Part shown: positions 26,701 through 34,591 of the stretch, piece by piece | How positions within the stretch are numbered: the first letter of the stretch is position 1 | Layout: each line of letters opens with the position of its first letter | From: Ruegeria arenilitoris | GTDB taxonomy: Bacteria; Pseudomonadota; Alphaproteobacteria; Rhodobacterales; Rhodobacteraceae | Direction of reading: 5' to 3' | Assembly (NCBI RefSeq): GCF_013032445.1 | Contig: NZ_WQCA01000006.1 | Span: 248,001-312,000, forward strand | DNA: 64,000 bases | Notes under the pieces: generated by a model | Database searches by the model: none | What the model saw: the letters and a program-made list of their open reading frames with translations, nothing else | Told to the model about the DNA's origin: nothing | Made by a program: the position numbers and the translations under genes

Positions 26701-27171
26701 GCACCGGACCGTCAAACCAGCGAAGCAGAGTGGGACAATACCATGGGCGACCTGCCTGACCCGCAGGGCCAACCCGCCGCCACCCGCACCCAATCCCTGC
26801 CCGGCCCGACCGGCGAATCGAACCGGTTGAGTGAGTTCCCCCGCGCACCGCTGCTGTGCATGGGACCGGGGGCAGAGATCGTGAAGGCACAGGCCGAGGC
26901 TGTAAGAGCTCTGGGCGGCACAGCCATTCAGGCAACCGGAATGGTTGACCTGCACCGGTTGGAAAACGCGGCAGGAATTTCGGGTGTGCTCTGGTGGGGA
27001 GACGACGACACCGCGCGTGAAATCGAACGCCACCTCGCCCGTCGCAATGGCCCAATCCTGCCTTTGATCCCAGGCCATCCAGATCGCGCGCGCGTTCTGG
27101 GAGAACGCCACGTCTGCGTCGATACAACTGCCGCTGGCGGGAACGCCGCCCTGTTGGGAGGTGCGGCGTAA
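23770..27171 (+). CDS. putA: Bifunctional proline dehydrogenase / P5C dehydrogenase
   Basis: 1133 aa. The proline dehydrogenase barrel occupies about 60-430 (FAD/proline-site segment RLVKGAYWDTEIKRAQ near residue 336, and later the RRLLENGANSSFV region). The aldehyde dehydrogenase half spans ~520-970, with FTCISPWNFPLAIF, the NAD loop FTGSTATA, the glutamate in AETGG, and the catalytic cysteine near residue 792 in SAGQRCSALR. A C-terminal extra domain follows. It converts proline to glutamate in two steps with channelled intermediate. It lacks the N-terminal ribbon-helix-helix of enterobacterial PutA, so it does not autoregulate; PutR next door does. CGGAGGA precedes the ATG. Confidence 0.96.
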   Translation: MTHSLRTHIDGQTYADQSDILQTLIAQAKLSEPDRAAICTAAAQLVRDIRSSTSPGMMEVFLAEYGLSTDEGVALMCLAEALLRVPDAETIDALIEDKIAPSDWGKHLGQSSSSLVNASTWALMLTGKVLDEGKTSPVSALRGAIKRLGEPVIRTAVGHAMKEMGRQFVLGETIQSAMDRASGMEAKGYTYSYDMLGEAARTEADAARYHLSYSRAIAAIADACTRDDIRANPGISVKLSALHPRYEIAQEQRVMEELTPRLRALCLLAKAAGMGLNVDAEEADRLSLSLQVIEEVMAEPALAGWDGFGIVVQAYGPRAGVVLDTLYDMAERHDRKLMVRLVKGAYWDTEIKRAQVEGVDGFPVFTRKAATDISYVANARKLLGMTDRIYPQFATHNAHTVSAILHMAGDQPFEFQRLHGMGETLHQIVKDQSNTRCRIYAPVGAHRDLLAYLVRRLLENGANSSFVNQIVDEAVPPEEVAADPFITIQEPKSPLPTGPELFQPERPNSKGFDLHHTPTLDRIDAARDEFRVHHWYAQPLLSVDARPEKDQPVTNPANPQDRPGAVAAASAQDVELALASASPWQVPTEDRSLILNAAADLYEAHYGELFALLAREAGKSVPDAVAELREAVDFLRYYAANIPQAEPAGTFTCISPWNFPLAIFTGQISAALATGNAVLAKPAPQTPLIAHRAVQLLHEAGVPRDVLQLLPGGPSVGAALTSDPRVSGVAFTGSTATALKIRAAMADNLRPGTPLIAETGGLNAMIVDSTALPEQAVQSIIESAFQSAGQRCSALRCLYVQEDIADDLLTMLTGAMEALHVGDPWQLTTDCGPVIDQDAQQGIADHIAQARSEGRVLKELGTPPSGTFIAPTLIELPGIAALEREVFGPVLHVARFKASEIDQVIADINATGYGLTFGLHTRIDDRVQHITEAIHAGNIYVNRNQIGAIVGSQPFGGEGLSGTGPKAGGPNYMARFCAPDRQTSEAEWDNTMGDLPDPQGQPAATRTQSLPGPTGESNRLSEFPRAPLLCMGPGAEIVKAQAEAVRALGGTAIQATGMVDLHRLENAAGISGVLWWGDDDTAREIERHLARRNGPILPLIPGHPDRARVLGERHVCVDTTAAGGNAALLGGAA

Positions 27172-27180
27172 CCGTACCTT

Positions 27181-27208
27181 GACGCTGGGCCGGGAAAAGC
27201 CCAGCGTC
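27181..27208 (+). terminator. Hairpin between putA and rhomboid gene
   Basis: Perfect 10-bp stem GACGCTGGGC (27181-27190) / GCCCAGCGTC (27199-27208), loop of 8. No U tract follows; the rhomboid ATG starts 6 bases after the stem. It could act as a putA 3' end or as a translational barrier. Confidence 0.6.
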
Positions 27209-27213
27209 GCCAC

Positions 27214-27957
27214 ATGTTTCCGATCCGCGACCATAACCCCTCGGGGCGCACGCCTTATGTCGTCTATCTGCTGATGGCGGCCAATATCCTGATTTTCATC
27301 AGCTATGTGGGGATCATGGACAACGGCCGGCTGATCAGCCGGTTCTATTTCGACTACGCCGTCATCCCGGCGCGGATCACCGACGGGTTTGCGCTGGAAA
27401 CGCTTGTGACCTCGATGTTCCTGCACGGCGGCTGGATGCATCTGGCGGGAAACATGCTGTTTCTTTGGATTTTCGGCGACAACCTCGAAGACGAGATGGG
27501 CCACCTCCCTTTCCTGCTGTTCTATCTTGTCGCCGGCGTAGGCGCGGGGTTGATCCACGTCATCACCGCTCCGGACTCGGTGGTGCCGACAATTGGCGCA
27601 TCCGGCGCAATTGCCGGGGTGATGGGGGGCTACCTTCTGCTGTTCCCCAAGGCCCGCGTGGACGTTTTGTTGATCCTGATCGTCTACTTTCGCGTCTTCA
27701 CAATTCCAGCCTTCATCATGCTGGGCATCTGGCTGGGCCTTCAGTTCATGGGCAGCCTTGCAAGCAACCCGGACGAAGGCGGCGTTGCCTATTGGGCGCA
27801 TACGGGCGGGTTTGTTATTGGCCTGATCCTGTGCATACCGCTTTGGCTGAAACGCGGCGGGACAGCCTTCTGGAGCCGCACCCATGGCCACCCGCCCCAC
27901 CCCGAGCATAAATACAAACTGTCGCAATCCCGCATTCCACGCGTCCCACGCAAATAG
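27214..27957 (+). CDS. Rhomboid-family intramembrane serine protease
   Basis: 247 aa, six or seven membrane helices. The rhomboid features are the L1 loop region FLHGGWMHLAGNMLFLWIFGDNLED, the catalytic serine in TIGASGAIAGVMG (GxSG, about residue 130) and the catalytic histidine in AHTGGFVIG (about 196). It cleaves transmembrane helices within the inner membrane; substrates are unknown. No Shine-Dalgarno is visible before the ATG, where the putA hairpin ends. Its stop is 3 bases from the end of the convergent, decayed bhcR. Confidence 0.92.
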   Translation: MFPIRDHNPSGRTPYVVYLLMAANILIFISYVGIMDNGRLISRFYFDYAVIPARITDGFALETLVTSMFLHGGWMHLAGNMLFLWIFGDNLEDEMGHLPFLLFYLVAGVGAGLIHVITAPDSVVPTIGASGAIAGVMGGYLLLFPKARVDVLLILIVYFRVFTIPAFIMLGIWLGLQFMGSLASNPDEGGVAYWAHTGGFVIGLILCIPLWLKRGGTAFWSRTHGHPPHPEHKYKLSQSRIPRVPRK

Positions 27958-27960
27958 GTG

Positions 27961-28779
27961 TCAGCCTTCTGAACGGGGTAACTGCCCGCCGCTGAGATGC
28001 GTAATCTCCTGCGCAGCATTCTTGACCAGAGCACCGAGTTCCGGTGCCCTATCGGCGTTGAAACGGACTGACGGGCCAGAGACGGATATCCCGGCGCAGG
28101 GTTCAGCCCGGTCGTTGTAAATGGCGGCGCTGATACAGGACATGCCCTCGTACCGGTCTTCGTGGTCATAGGACCACCCCGAGTGCGGGTTTTCTCTAAT
28201 TCCGCCGTCAGGTCCGGACCGGGGATCAGCGTGTGATCCGTAAACCGTTCAGACTCGACAGAGCCAAGCGCTTTGCCAGCCGCATCCGGGTTCATCGCGG
28301 TCAGTCCGGGGCCGGATGCATACATCGGCGTGCGTGCGCTCGGCGGAAAGAATGCCCGGATCGGGTTCAGCGTTTCGACTTGACCGACGAAAACCACCTC
28401 GGCCCCGTCCGGCACAGCCAGATTGGCGGTCTCACCGCTATCCTGCATCAGACGTCGCAGGATCGGACGGCCGATCTCGATAACACTGTTGCGACGCAGG
28501 AAAGAAGCACCGGTCCGATAAGCCTCGATCCCTATCATCCATTCCTGTCGCTCGCCATCGAAGGTGGCGAACCCGTGCTTTTTGCAGAGTTGTCAAAATA
28601 CGGTGCGTGGTCGCCGTCGGCACATCCACTTCGCGCGCCAGATCACTGAGCGCAGCGCGTTCCCTCCGCGCCAAAGCGGTCAGAACGCCCAGCGCCCTAT
28701 CAAGAGATTGCATTGTTCCGGCCGAGCTTTCCTTGAACAGCGATTTCGGCCGACCGCGCGGTTTCTTCTGAGTGTCCAT
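27961..28779 (-). pseudogene. bhcR: bhcR, IclR-family regulator, two frameshifts
   Basis: IclR-type regulator whose reading frame is split into three consecutive frames. From ATG 28779 (GGGAGAGG upstream) the N-terminal HTH is intact (QSLDRALGVLTALA..., VPTATTHRILTTLQK). A run of five T near 28579-28583 (one more than expected) shifts the frame. The effector domain then continues in a second frame (EWMIGIEAYRTGASFLRR, SGETANLAVPDGAEVVFVGQVE) until about 28175. There a missing base moves the rest (MSCISAAIYND..., SGPSVRFNADRAPELGALV) into a third frame ending at 27961. Divergence from bhcA and the partner genes identify it as the regulator of the beta-hydroxyaspartate cycle. It cannot make a full protein as read. 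Confidence 0.85.
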
Positions 28780-28885
28780 TTTGACCTCTCCCATTCTGCT
28801 CTCCGCGATTTTTTCGAAATCCCTTTTTTCGATCTCCAAAAAGGAAGAACGAAAAATTGTGTAAATTCATGTATTTATCAATTAG

Positions 28886-28912
28886 CTTGAAAAAACAAAA
28901 ATATTTTTCAAG
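28886..28912. promoter_or_regulatory. Inverted repeat in bhcR-bhcA spacer
   Basis: Arms CTTGAAAAA (28886-28894) and TTTTTCAAG (28904-28912), symmetric about 28899, in a very AT-rich promoter region. Candidate (now probably orphaned) BhcR operator. Two TTTTTTCGA repeats also occur near 28811-28835. Confidence 0.45.
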
Positions 28913-28971
28913 AAAATAGCACCCGCAGGCAGTTTCTCCGACACTGAATCCCATCTTGGAGTAATTTAGTG

Positions 28972-29935
28972 ATGTCCACTCAGAACCCCGTTTCATACCC
29001 GGCCCAACGAATATCCCGAATCGCCTGCGACTGGCGGTGCAGGTTTAGACACAGGACCACCGCGCGCCGGATTTTGTTGAGACTTTCTCGCCGATTCTTG
29101 AGGACAGCAAAAAGGTGTTTGGAACAACACCGGGTCAGGTCATCACTTTCCCGGCCAGTGGTACGGGTGGATGGGAGGCCGCGGTGACCAACACACTCAG
29201 CCCCGGCGATACGGTTCTGCTGGCGCGTTTGGGATGTTCAGCCATCGCTGGATCGATCTGTGTCAGCGCCACGGCTTGAACGTGCGGATCATATAGTGTC
29301 CGTGGGACAGCGGTGCGCCGGCGAATAAGTTCGCTGAGGCTCCGGAAGAGAACAAAGCCCGCGAAATCAAGGCCGTTCTGACCACCCATAACGAGACGGT
29401 CACCGGCGTGCGCTCGGACATTGCGGCAGTGCGCAAGGCGATGGACGCCAACGCTTCCGGTGGCTTTCCCTACACCCCGCCGCTGCAATTGATCTACGGC
29501 CTGGGCGAAAGCCAGAAGATGCTGTTCGAGGAAGGCTTGGACAACGTTTACGCCCGCCACTTCCGTCTGGCCGAAGGCGTGCGCAAAGCCACCTCTGCCT
29601 GGGGGCTGGAGTTGGTGGCGCAGTCGCCGGATCTCTACTCGGATACGGTGAGCGCGATCTATGTGCCCGAGGGCTTTGACAGTAATGCCGTGACGGACCA
29701 CGCCTTCAACGCCTATGGCGTCAGCTTTGGCATCGGGCTGGGTGAGATGAACGGCAAAGCCTTCTGCATCGGCCATCTGGGCAGCCTGACGGATGTGATG
29801 GTGCTGTCTGGCCTCGCCACGATCGAAATGGCGATGGCCGATCTGGATTATCCGATCGAGCTGGGCGGCGGCGTGGCTACGGCGCAGGAATATTTCCGCG
29901 TAGGCCACGCCACCCCCATACAATCCCCAGTGTAA
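28972..29935 (+). pseudogene. bhcA: bhcA, aspartate-glyoxylate aminotransferase, multiply disrupted
   Basis: Class V aminotransferase homologous to BhcA. ATG 28972 starts MSTQNPV, then a lost T near 28991 breaks the expected FIPGPTNIP segment. A TAG stands at 29046-29048 where the frame expects Gln. The frame resumes with GQVITFPASGTGGWEAAVTNTL. A second lost T near 29228-29230 breaks ARFGMFSHRWID. A TAG at 29294-29296 replaces Glu before CPWDSGAPANKF. About 70-80 codons are then missing near 29450, including the SQKGF segment with the PLP lysine. The last ~155 codons (GGFPYTPPLQLIYGL to the stop at 29935) are intact. Five independent lesions make it a clear pseudogene. Confidence 0.92.
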
Positions 29936-29943
29936 GGAGGAGC

Positions 29944-30921
29944 GTGACGTTGGACGACATGATCACAACCGATTGCCTGACCCTTGCCGACATACGCGAG
30001 GCAAATGAACGGATCAAACCGCATATCAACCGCGCCTCGGTGCTGCGGTCCGATTATCCGGATGACCTCACCAGCGCGCAGCTGTTTTTCAAATGCGAGA
30101 ACTTTCAGGAGGCCGGAGCCTTCAAGGTGCGCGGAGCCTGCAACGCGGTCTTTGGCCCGAATGATAAGGCCGCTGAACGCGGTGTTTGCACACATTCCTC
30201 GGGCAACCACGCGCTCAACCTGTCTTATGCCGCCGGTCGCCGGGGCATCCCTTGCAACGTGGTGATGCCACGCACGGCTCCACAGGCAAAAAAAGATGCA
30301 GTGCAGCGCTATGGCGGGATTATCACCGAAGGCGAGCGCTCGACCACCTCGCGCGAGGCGGTGTTTGCCGAGGTTCAGGCCGGCACGGGTGGTGAGTTCG
30401 TACACCCCTACAACGACCCGCGCGTGATTGCGGGGCAGGCGACCTGCTCGGCAGAGCTGTTGGAACAGACCGATGGTCTTGACGCGGTGGTCGCCCCCAT
30501 CGGCGGCGGCGGCATGATCTCGGGCACTTGCCTGACTCTGTTGAATCTGGCGCCTGAGGTGAAAATCTATGCCGCCGAACCGGAACAGGCCGACGATGCC
30601 TTTCGCAGCTTCAAGGCCGGTCATATCATCGCCGATGACGCGCCGGTTACCCTCGCCGACGGTCTGAAAGTGCCGCTGAAAGAAAACACCTGGCACTTCG
30701 TGTCGAACTTCGTGAACGACATCCACACCGCCAGCGAAGACGAAATCATCGCCGCGATGAAGACCATCTGGAAACACCTGCGCATCGTGATGGAGCCCAG
30801 CAGCGCGGTACCGCTGGCGACCATCCTGAAGCACCCCGAGGTGTTCAAAGGCAAATGCGTCGGCGTGATCATCACCGGCGGCAATGTGGATCTGGACAAA
30901 CTACCCGGGACCCGGGGTTGA
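29944..30921 (+). CDS. bhcB: Beta-hydroxyaspartate dehydratase, apparently intact
   Basis: 325 aa fold-type II PLP dehydratase. PLP lysine in FKVRGACNAV (about residue 59), SSGNHALNLS phosphate/substrate loop, the glycine-rich loop PIGGGGMISG, and the C-terminal ITGGNVDLDKLP. In the beta-hydroxyaspartate cycle BhcB converts erythro-beta-hydroxyaspartate to iminosuccinate. The usual end of such proteins is a few residues after VDLDKLP; here the last residues (GTRG) come from a deletion junction. Start may be the ATG at 29944 or the GTG-Thr segment read as given; a short spacer follows the bhcA remnant. With bhcA, bhcC and bhcD broken it has no pathway here. It could still act on other hydroxy amino acids, such as serine or threonine, or simply not have decayed yet. 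Confidence 0.85.
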   Translation: MTLDDMITTDCLTLADIREANERIKPHINRASVLRSDYPDDLTSAQLFFKCENFQEAGAFKVRGACNAVFGPNDKAAERGVCTHSSGNHALNLSYAAGRRGIPCNVVMPRTAPQAKKDAVQRYGGIITEGERSTTSREAVFAEVQAGTGGEFVHPYNDPRVIAGQATCSAELLEQTDGLDAVVAPIGGGGMISGTCLTLLNLAPEVKIYAAEPEQADDAFRSFKAGHIIADDAPVTLADGLKVPLKENTWHFVSNFVNDIHTASEDEIIAAMKTIWKHLRIVMEPSSAVPLATILKHPEVFKGKCVGVIITGGNVDLDKLPGTRG

Positions 30922-31067
30922 AGTTATCCGGCATTCAGGCCTATCAGGACGCGATGCACAACATGGATCTGTACGAGGATCGCAAGGCCAAAATCGACGT
31001 CGCAGTGGCGCAGGTCAAAGACGCAGTGGACGGGCTGGCCCAGCAACATGGACAAGGGCCTGACTAA
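30918..31067 (+). pseudogene. bhcC: bhcC internal fragment
   Basis: About 48 codons (SGIQAYQDAMHNMDLYEDR and following KAKIDVAVAQVKDAVDGL) match the middle of beta-hydroxyaspartate aldolase BhcC, a D-threonine-aldolase-like PLP enzyme of about 390 aa. Everything before it (including the PLP lysine region) and everything after it (metal-binding C-terminus) is gone. The left junction abuts the bhcB stop and the right junction abuts bhcD in another frame. It is a deletion scar, not a gene. The comparison with BhcC is from memory of the family. Confidence 0.8.
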
Positions 31068-31788
31068 TCACCAGTCCACCGTCTTCCTTTTCGATCCTGA
31101 TACCGGACGGCTGTCGGCGCTGGTCGGTGGCAATTACCTGACCGCAGTACGCACGGCTGCGTCCTCGACGGTGTCTATCGCCCATCTGGCCCGCAAAGAC
31201 GCCAAGATTCTGGGCATGGTCGGCGCGGGCCATCAATCCACTTTCCAACTGCGCGCTGCCGCCGAGCAGCGCGACTTTGAAAAGGTGGTCGCCTGGAACC
31301 CCCGCCCCGAGATGCTGCCCGGTCTGGGCGAAGTCGCCGATGAGACCAGTTTGGATTTTGATGCGGTCAGCCAAGAAGAAATGGGCGCGCAGGCGGACGT
31401 GATCATCACCATCACCTCGGCCTTTGAGCCGCTGCTGATGAAAGACTGGATCAAACCCGGCACTCATCTGGCCTGCATGAGCACTGACACCAAGGGCAAG
31501 CAAGAGGTCGATGCCGCATCGGTGGCGCAAGCGACAGTCTTCACCGATGAGGTCGCGCAGTCCATCTCCCTCGGCGAGGCGCAGCATGCAGTTGCAGATC
31601 GTACGCTGACCACAGAACAGATCACCCCCATCGGCGCCGTGATCAACGGCGACCATCCTGGACGGATATCAGACGAAGAACTCACCCTCTTCGATGGAAC
31701 GGGCGTTGGTCTGAAAGACCTTGCCGTTGCATCGGTCGCCATGCGTTTAGCGGATGAGGCGGGTCTGGCCCAGCGCGCCCCCCTTTAA
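31048..31788 (+). pseudogene. bhcD: bhcD, iminosuccinate reductase, N-terminally truncated
   Basis: Ornithine-cyclodeaminase/mu-crystallin family protein matching BhcD from KGLTNHQSTVFLFDP onward. NAD-binding loop GMVGAGHQSTFQL, then CMSTDTKGKQEVD, and the C-terminal FDGTGVGLKDLAVAS. 246 codons remain open from a chance ATG at 31048, but the ~75-80 N-terminal residues that carry part of the active site and the dimer interface are deleted. The left breakpoint is about 31052 at the bhcC scrap. There is no good ribosome site. A protein could be made but should be inactive. Confidence 0.85.
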
Positions 31789-31795
31789 AACGAAA

Positions 31796-31821
31796 AAGTG
31801 CGCCTCGGACGGGGCGCGCTT
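31796..31821. terminator. Hairpin between bhcD remnant and suhB-like gene
   Basis: 9-bp stem AAGTGCGCC / GGCGCGCTT with one wobble pair, between convergent genes. Possible bidirectional terminator. Confidence 0.55.
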
Positions 31822-31843
31822 ATTCAACAGATATGTCGGGTGA

Positions 31844-32629
31844 TTAACCTCGGATCACCTTGGCGAATTGGTCAAAGATCGGCTCGTTCGAACAGATCAC
31901 CTCACCATCCTCCAGCACACTGCCTTCGGGGTTCAGGGCCTGTACGAAGCCACCAGCCTCTTTCACGATGATGATCCCGGCGGCCACATCCCAGGCGTTC
32001 AAACGACGTTCCCAGAACCCTTCGTAACGACCAGCAGCCACATAAGCCATGTCCAGCGCTGCAGCGCCCCAGCGGCGCACACCGGCGCAGGCAGGCATCA
32101 GGCGGGCCAGATCCTGCAGCGTTGCCGGCAGATCGGAACGACCACCAAAGGGCAGTCCAGTGGAAAAGATCGACTCGATCATGCGATGACGGCCTGAGAC
32201 GCGGATACGGGTGTCGTTCATCCACGCGCCCTCGCCTTTTTCGGCAAAGAACATCTCGTCCTTGGCGGCGTCATAAATCACACCAGCGACAATCTTGCCC
32301 TTGTGCTCCAGCGCGATCGAGATCGCCCAATGCGGCAGGCCGTGCAGGAAGTTGGTGGTGCCGTCGAGCGGGTCTACGATCCAGCGGCGGGTTGGGTCCT
32401 CGCCGGCGATCGAGCCGCCTTCTTCGGCCAGCCAGCCATAGGTCGGACGCGCGCCCAGCAACTCCTCTTTCAGGATTTCCTCGGCAGCGATATCGGCCTT
32501 GGAGACAAAGTCGCCCGCGCCTTTCATCGACACCTGAAGGTTCTCGACTTCACGAAAATCCTTGACCAAAGAACGCCCCGCCTTGCGCGCGGCTTTGATC
32601 ATGATGTTGAGGTTTGCACTGCCAACCAT
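31844..32629 (-). CDS. suhB: Inositol-monophosphatase family protein
   Basis: 261 aa. Metal-site motifs of the IMPase family: GDFVSKAD, EEGG, WIVDPLDGTTNF (the DPLDGT box near residue 85) and the C-terminal WDVAAG. It hydrolyses inositol-1-phosphate and related phosphomonoesters with Mg. SuhB-type members also act in rRNA transcription antitermination. Which activity applies here cannot be decided from sequence. Stand-alone gene read leftward, convergent with the bhc remnants. Confidence 0.88.
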   Translation of the reverse strand: MVGSANLNIMIKAARKAGRSLVKDFREVENLQVSMKGAGDFVSKADIAAEEILKEELLGARPTYGWLAEEGGSIAGEDPTRRWIVDPLDGTTNFLHGLPHWAISIALEHKGKIVAGVIYDAAKDEMFFAEKGEGAWMNDTRIRVSGRHRMIESIFSTGLPFGGRSDLPATLQDLARLMPACAGVRRWGAAALDMAYVAAGRYEGFWERRLNAWDVAAGIIIVKEAGGFVQALNPEGSVLEDGEVICSNEPIFDQFAKVIRG

Positions 32630-32725
32630 TGTCCAAAGGCTCCTGTCCGGTCAAACCGCGCGTATACTGGGGCATTGCGCCCTTGCCAAGAGGAATGATG
32701 CGCATAGCGGACCCGCATTCTGCGC

Positions 32726-33646
32726 CTATTGCGTTTGCAGCTTGCGCGCCTCTGTTCCGGCCAGTTCGATCAATTCCTGCACAAATGGTTTTTCAAGGTC
32801 TTCGGTACGGACGGCAGCGTAAAGCCTGCGGGTGATCCCGTCCTTAGTCAACGGGCGGGTGACATAATCAGAATTGTATTTCACCTCACGCACAACCCAG
32901 TCTGGCAGCACTGAAACGCCTCGGTTCGACGCGACCAGCAGCAGGATCACCGCAGTCAGTTCGACCTGCCGGATTGCAGCCGGTTCAACCCGCGCGGGGA
33001 TCAGCAACTGGCTGAAGATATCCAGACGGGTGCGTTCGACCGGATATGTGATCAGGGTCTGGCCCCGGAAATCCTCGGCCTCGATGTATTCCTTCTGTGC
33101 AAGCGGGTGCGATGATGCGGCCACGAAAACCGCGTCATAGTCGAAAAGTTCAATGAACTCGACGCCCGGCAGGTCCTCGGGGTCGGATGAGACGACCAGA
33201 TCGACCTCTTCCTTCTGCAGGGCGGGCAAAGCGTCGAACGCCAGACCCGGACGGATATCGACATCCACATCACCCCAGGACTTGCGGAACGATTCCAGCA
33301 CAGGGAACAGCCATTCGAAACAGGCGTGGCATTCGATGGCGATATGCATCCGTCCGGTGCGCCCGTCGCGCAGGGATGAAAACTCCTGCTGGGTCGCCTC
33401 GACCTGTGGCAGGATTTGTTCGGCCAGCCGCAAAAGGCGCAGTCCCGCCGCCGACAGCTTCATCGGCTTGGACCGGCGCAGGAACAGCTCAACCCCGGCT
33501 TGATCCTCCAACCCCTTGATCTGATGGCTTAACGCCGATTGGGTGATGTTCAGCTGGTCCGCCGCACGGGCTAGCCCGCCGCATTCGTGAATGGCCTTGA
33601 TCGTGCGCAGGTGTCGGAATTCGATATGCATTTCAATGAGACTCAT
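32726..33646 (-). CDS. metR: LysR-family regulator of methionine synthesis
   Basis: 306 aa. HTH residues ~10-65 (HLRTIKAIHECGGLARAADQLNITQSALSHQIKGLEDQAG) closely follow MetR, including the ALSHQ recognition helix. A co-inducer domain fills ~95-300. Divergent from metF, the textbook MetR target; homocysteine is the usual coinducer. Start could also be the in-frame ATG at 33631, since MetR proteins begin just before the EFRHL segment. Confidence 0.88.
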   Translation of the reverse strand: MSLIEMHIEFRHLRTIKAIHECGGLARAADQLNITQSALSHQIKGLEDQAGVELFLRRSKPMKLSAAGLRLLRLAEQILPQVEATQQEFSSLRDGRTGRMHIAIECHACFEWLFPVLESFRKSWGDVDVDIRPGLAFDALPALQKEEVDLVVSSDPEDLPGVEFIELFDYDAVFVAASSHPLAQKEYIEAEDFRGQTLITYPVERTRLDIFSQLLIPARVEPAAIRQVELTAVILLLVASNRGVSVLPDWVVREVKYNSDYVTRPLTKDGITRRLYAAVRTEDLEKPFVQELIELAGTEARKLQTQ

Positions 33647-33663
33647 GTTGTTCTTGAGTAATA

Positions 33664-33676
33664 TGAGTTTGTCTCA
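33664..33676. promoter_or_regulatory. Candidate MetR site
   Basis: TGAGTTTGTCTCA, a perfect TGAG-N5-CTCA dyad of the LysR T-N11-A form, in the 78-bp metR/metF spacer. A second CTCA...TGAG pair overlaps the metR start (33642-33658). Confidence 0.5.
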
Positions 33677-33724
33677 CAATGCATAAAATGACACAAGAGC
33701 ACAGGTTAGACCTGTGAGGCTGCT

Positions 33725-34591
33725 ATGACGACACCAGAAATTTCATTCGAGTTCTTCCCACCACAATCGCTCGCGGCCTCATTTCGCCTTTGGGACACAG
33801 TACAAACGCTTGCTCCGCTGGAGCCCCGCTTTGTATCGGTCACCTATGGTGCCGGAGGCACCACGCGCGAGTTGACTCGTGATGCCGTGTCTACCCTACA
33901 CAACTCTTCCGGCCTGTCAGTGGCCGCCCATCTGACCTGTGTAAATGCCTCGCGGCAGGAGACACTTGAGATTGCAGACGGTTTCGCCAAAGCCGGAGTT
34001 AAAGACATTGTCGCTCTGCGTGGTGATCCGCCAAAAGGCCAGGATCAATTCGTACCTCACCCCGACGGGTTTGCAAATTCGGTCGAATTGATTGAGGCAC
34101 TGGCCAGTACCGGAAAGTTTGGCATCCGCGTCGGCGCTTATCCTGACAAGCATCCTGAGGCGCAGGATTTCGCGGCGGATATCGACTGGCTCAAGGCAAA
34201 GCTGGATGCTGGTGCCGACGAAGCCCTAACTCAGTTTTTCTTCGAGGCCGAAACGTTTTTCAGATTCCGCGATGCCTGTGCCAAGGCCGGAATCGATAAA
34301 CCCATCGTGCCCGGCATCCTGCCAATCGAGAATTGGAAGGGAGCGCGCAACTTTGCACGCCGGTGCGGAACGCATATCCCGGTATGGGTTGAGAACGCAT
34401 TTGAAAAAGCGGTTCGCGATGATCGTGAGGATTTGCTAGCCACCGCTTTGTGCACCGAACTGTGTTCGGATCTGATCGACGGTGGCGTGGACAAGCTTCA
34501 TTTCTACACGCTGAATCGGCCGGAATTGACGCGCGATGTATGTTTTGCATTGGGCATTACACCCAAGGCCGAATTGCAAAACGTCGCCTGA
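33725..34591 (+). CDS. metF: Methylenetetrahydrofolate reductase
   Basis: 288 aa, the normal bacterial MetF length. FAD-barrel segments visible: SFEFFPPQS near the N-terminus (catalytic Glu in FEFFPP), FVSVTYGAGGTTRE, HLTCVNASR, DIVALRGDPP, and PGILPIENWK. It reduces 5,10-methylene-THF to 5-methyl-THF for methionine synthesis. Divergent from metR and preceded by its candidate site. Confidence 0.95.
   Translation: MTTPEISFEFFPPQSLAASFRLWDTVQTLAPLEPRFVSVTYGAGGTTRELTRDAVSTLHNSSGLSVAAHLTCVNASRQETLEIADGFAKAGVKDIVALRGDPPKGQDQFVPHPDGFANSVELIEALASTGKFGIRVGAYPDKHPEAQDFAADIDWLKAKLDAGADEALTQFFFEAETFFRFRDACAKAGIDKPIVPGILPIENWKGARNFARRCGTHIPVWVENAFEKAVRDDREDLLATALCTELCSDLIDGGVDKLHFYTLNRPELTRDVCFALGITPKAELQNVA

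Noticed and set aside
26650-27927. 425-codon minus-strand open frame opposite putA and the rhomboid gene
   Set aside because: It is the antisense of two strongly supported genes. High-GC codon use creates such long shadows.
29848-30834. 328-codon minus frame opposite bhcB
   Set aside because: Shadow; bhcB carries a complete set of PLP-enzyme motifs on the plus strand.
27961-31788. The idea that the bhc frameshifts are only sequencing errors
   Set aside because: Two nonsense codons and three sizeable deletions accompany the single-base shifts, and the flanking genes are clean.
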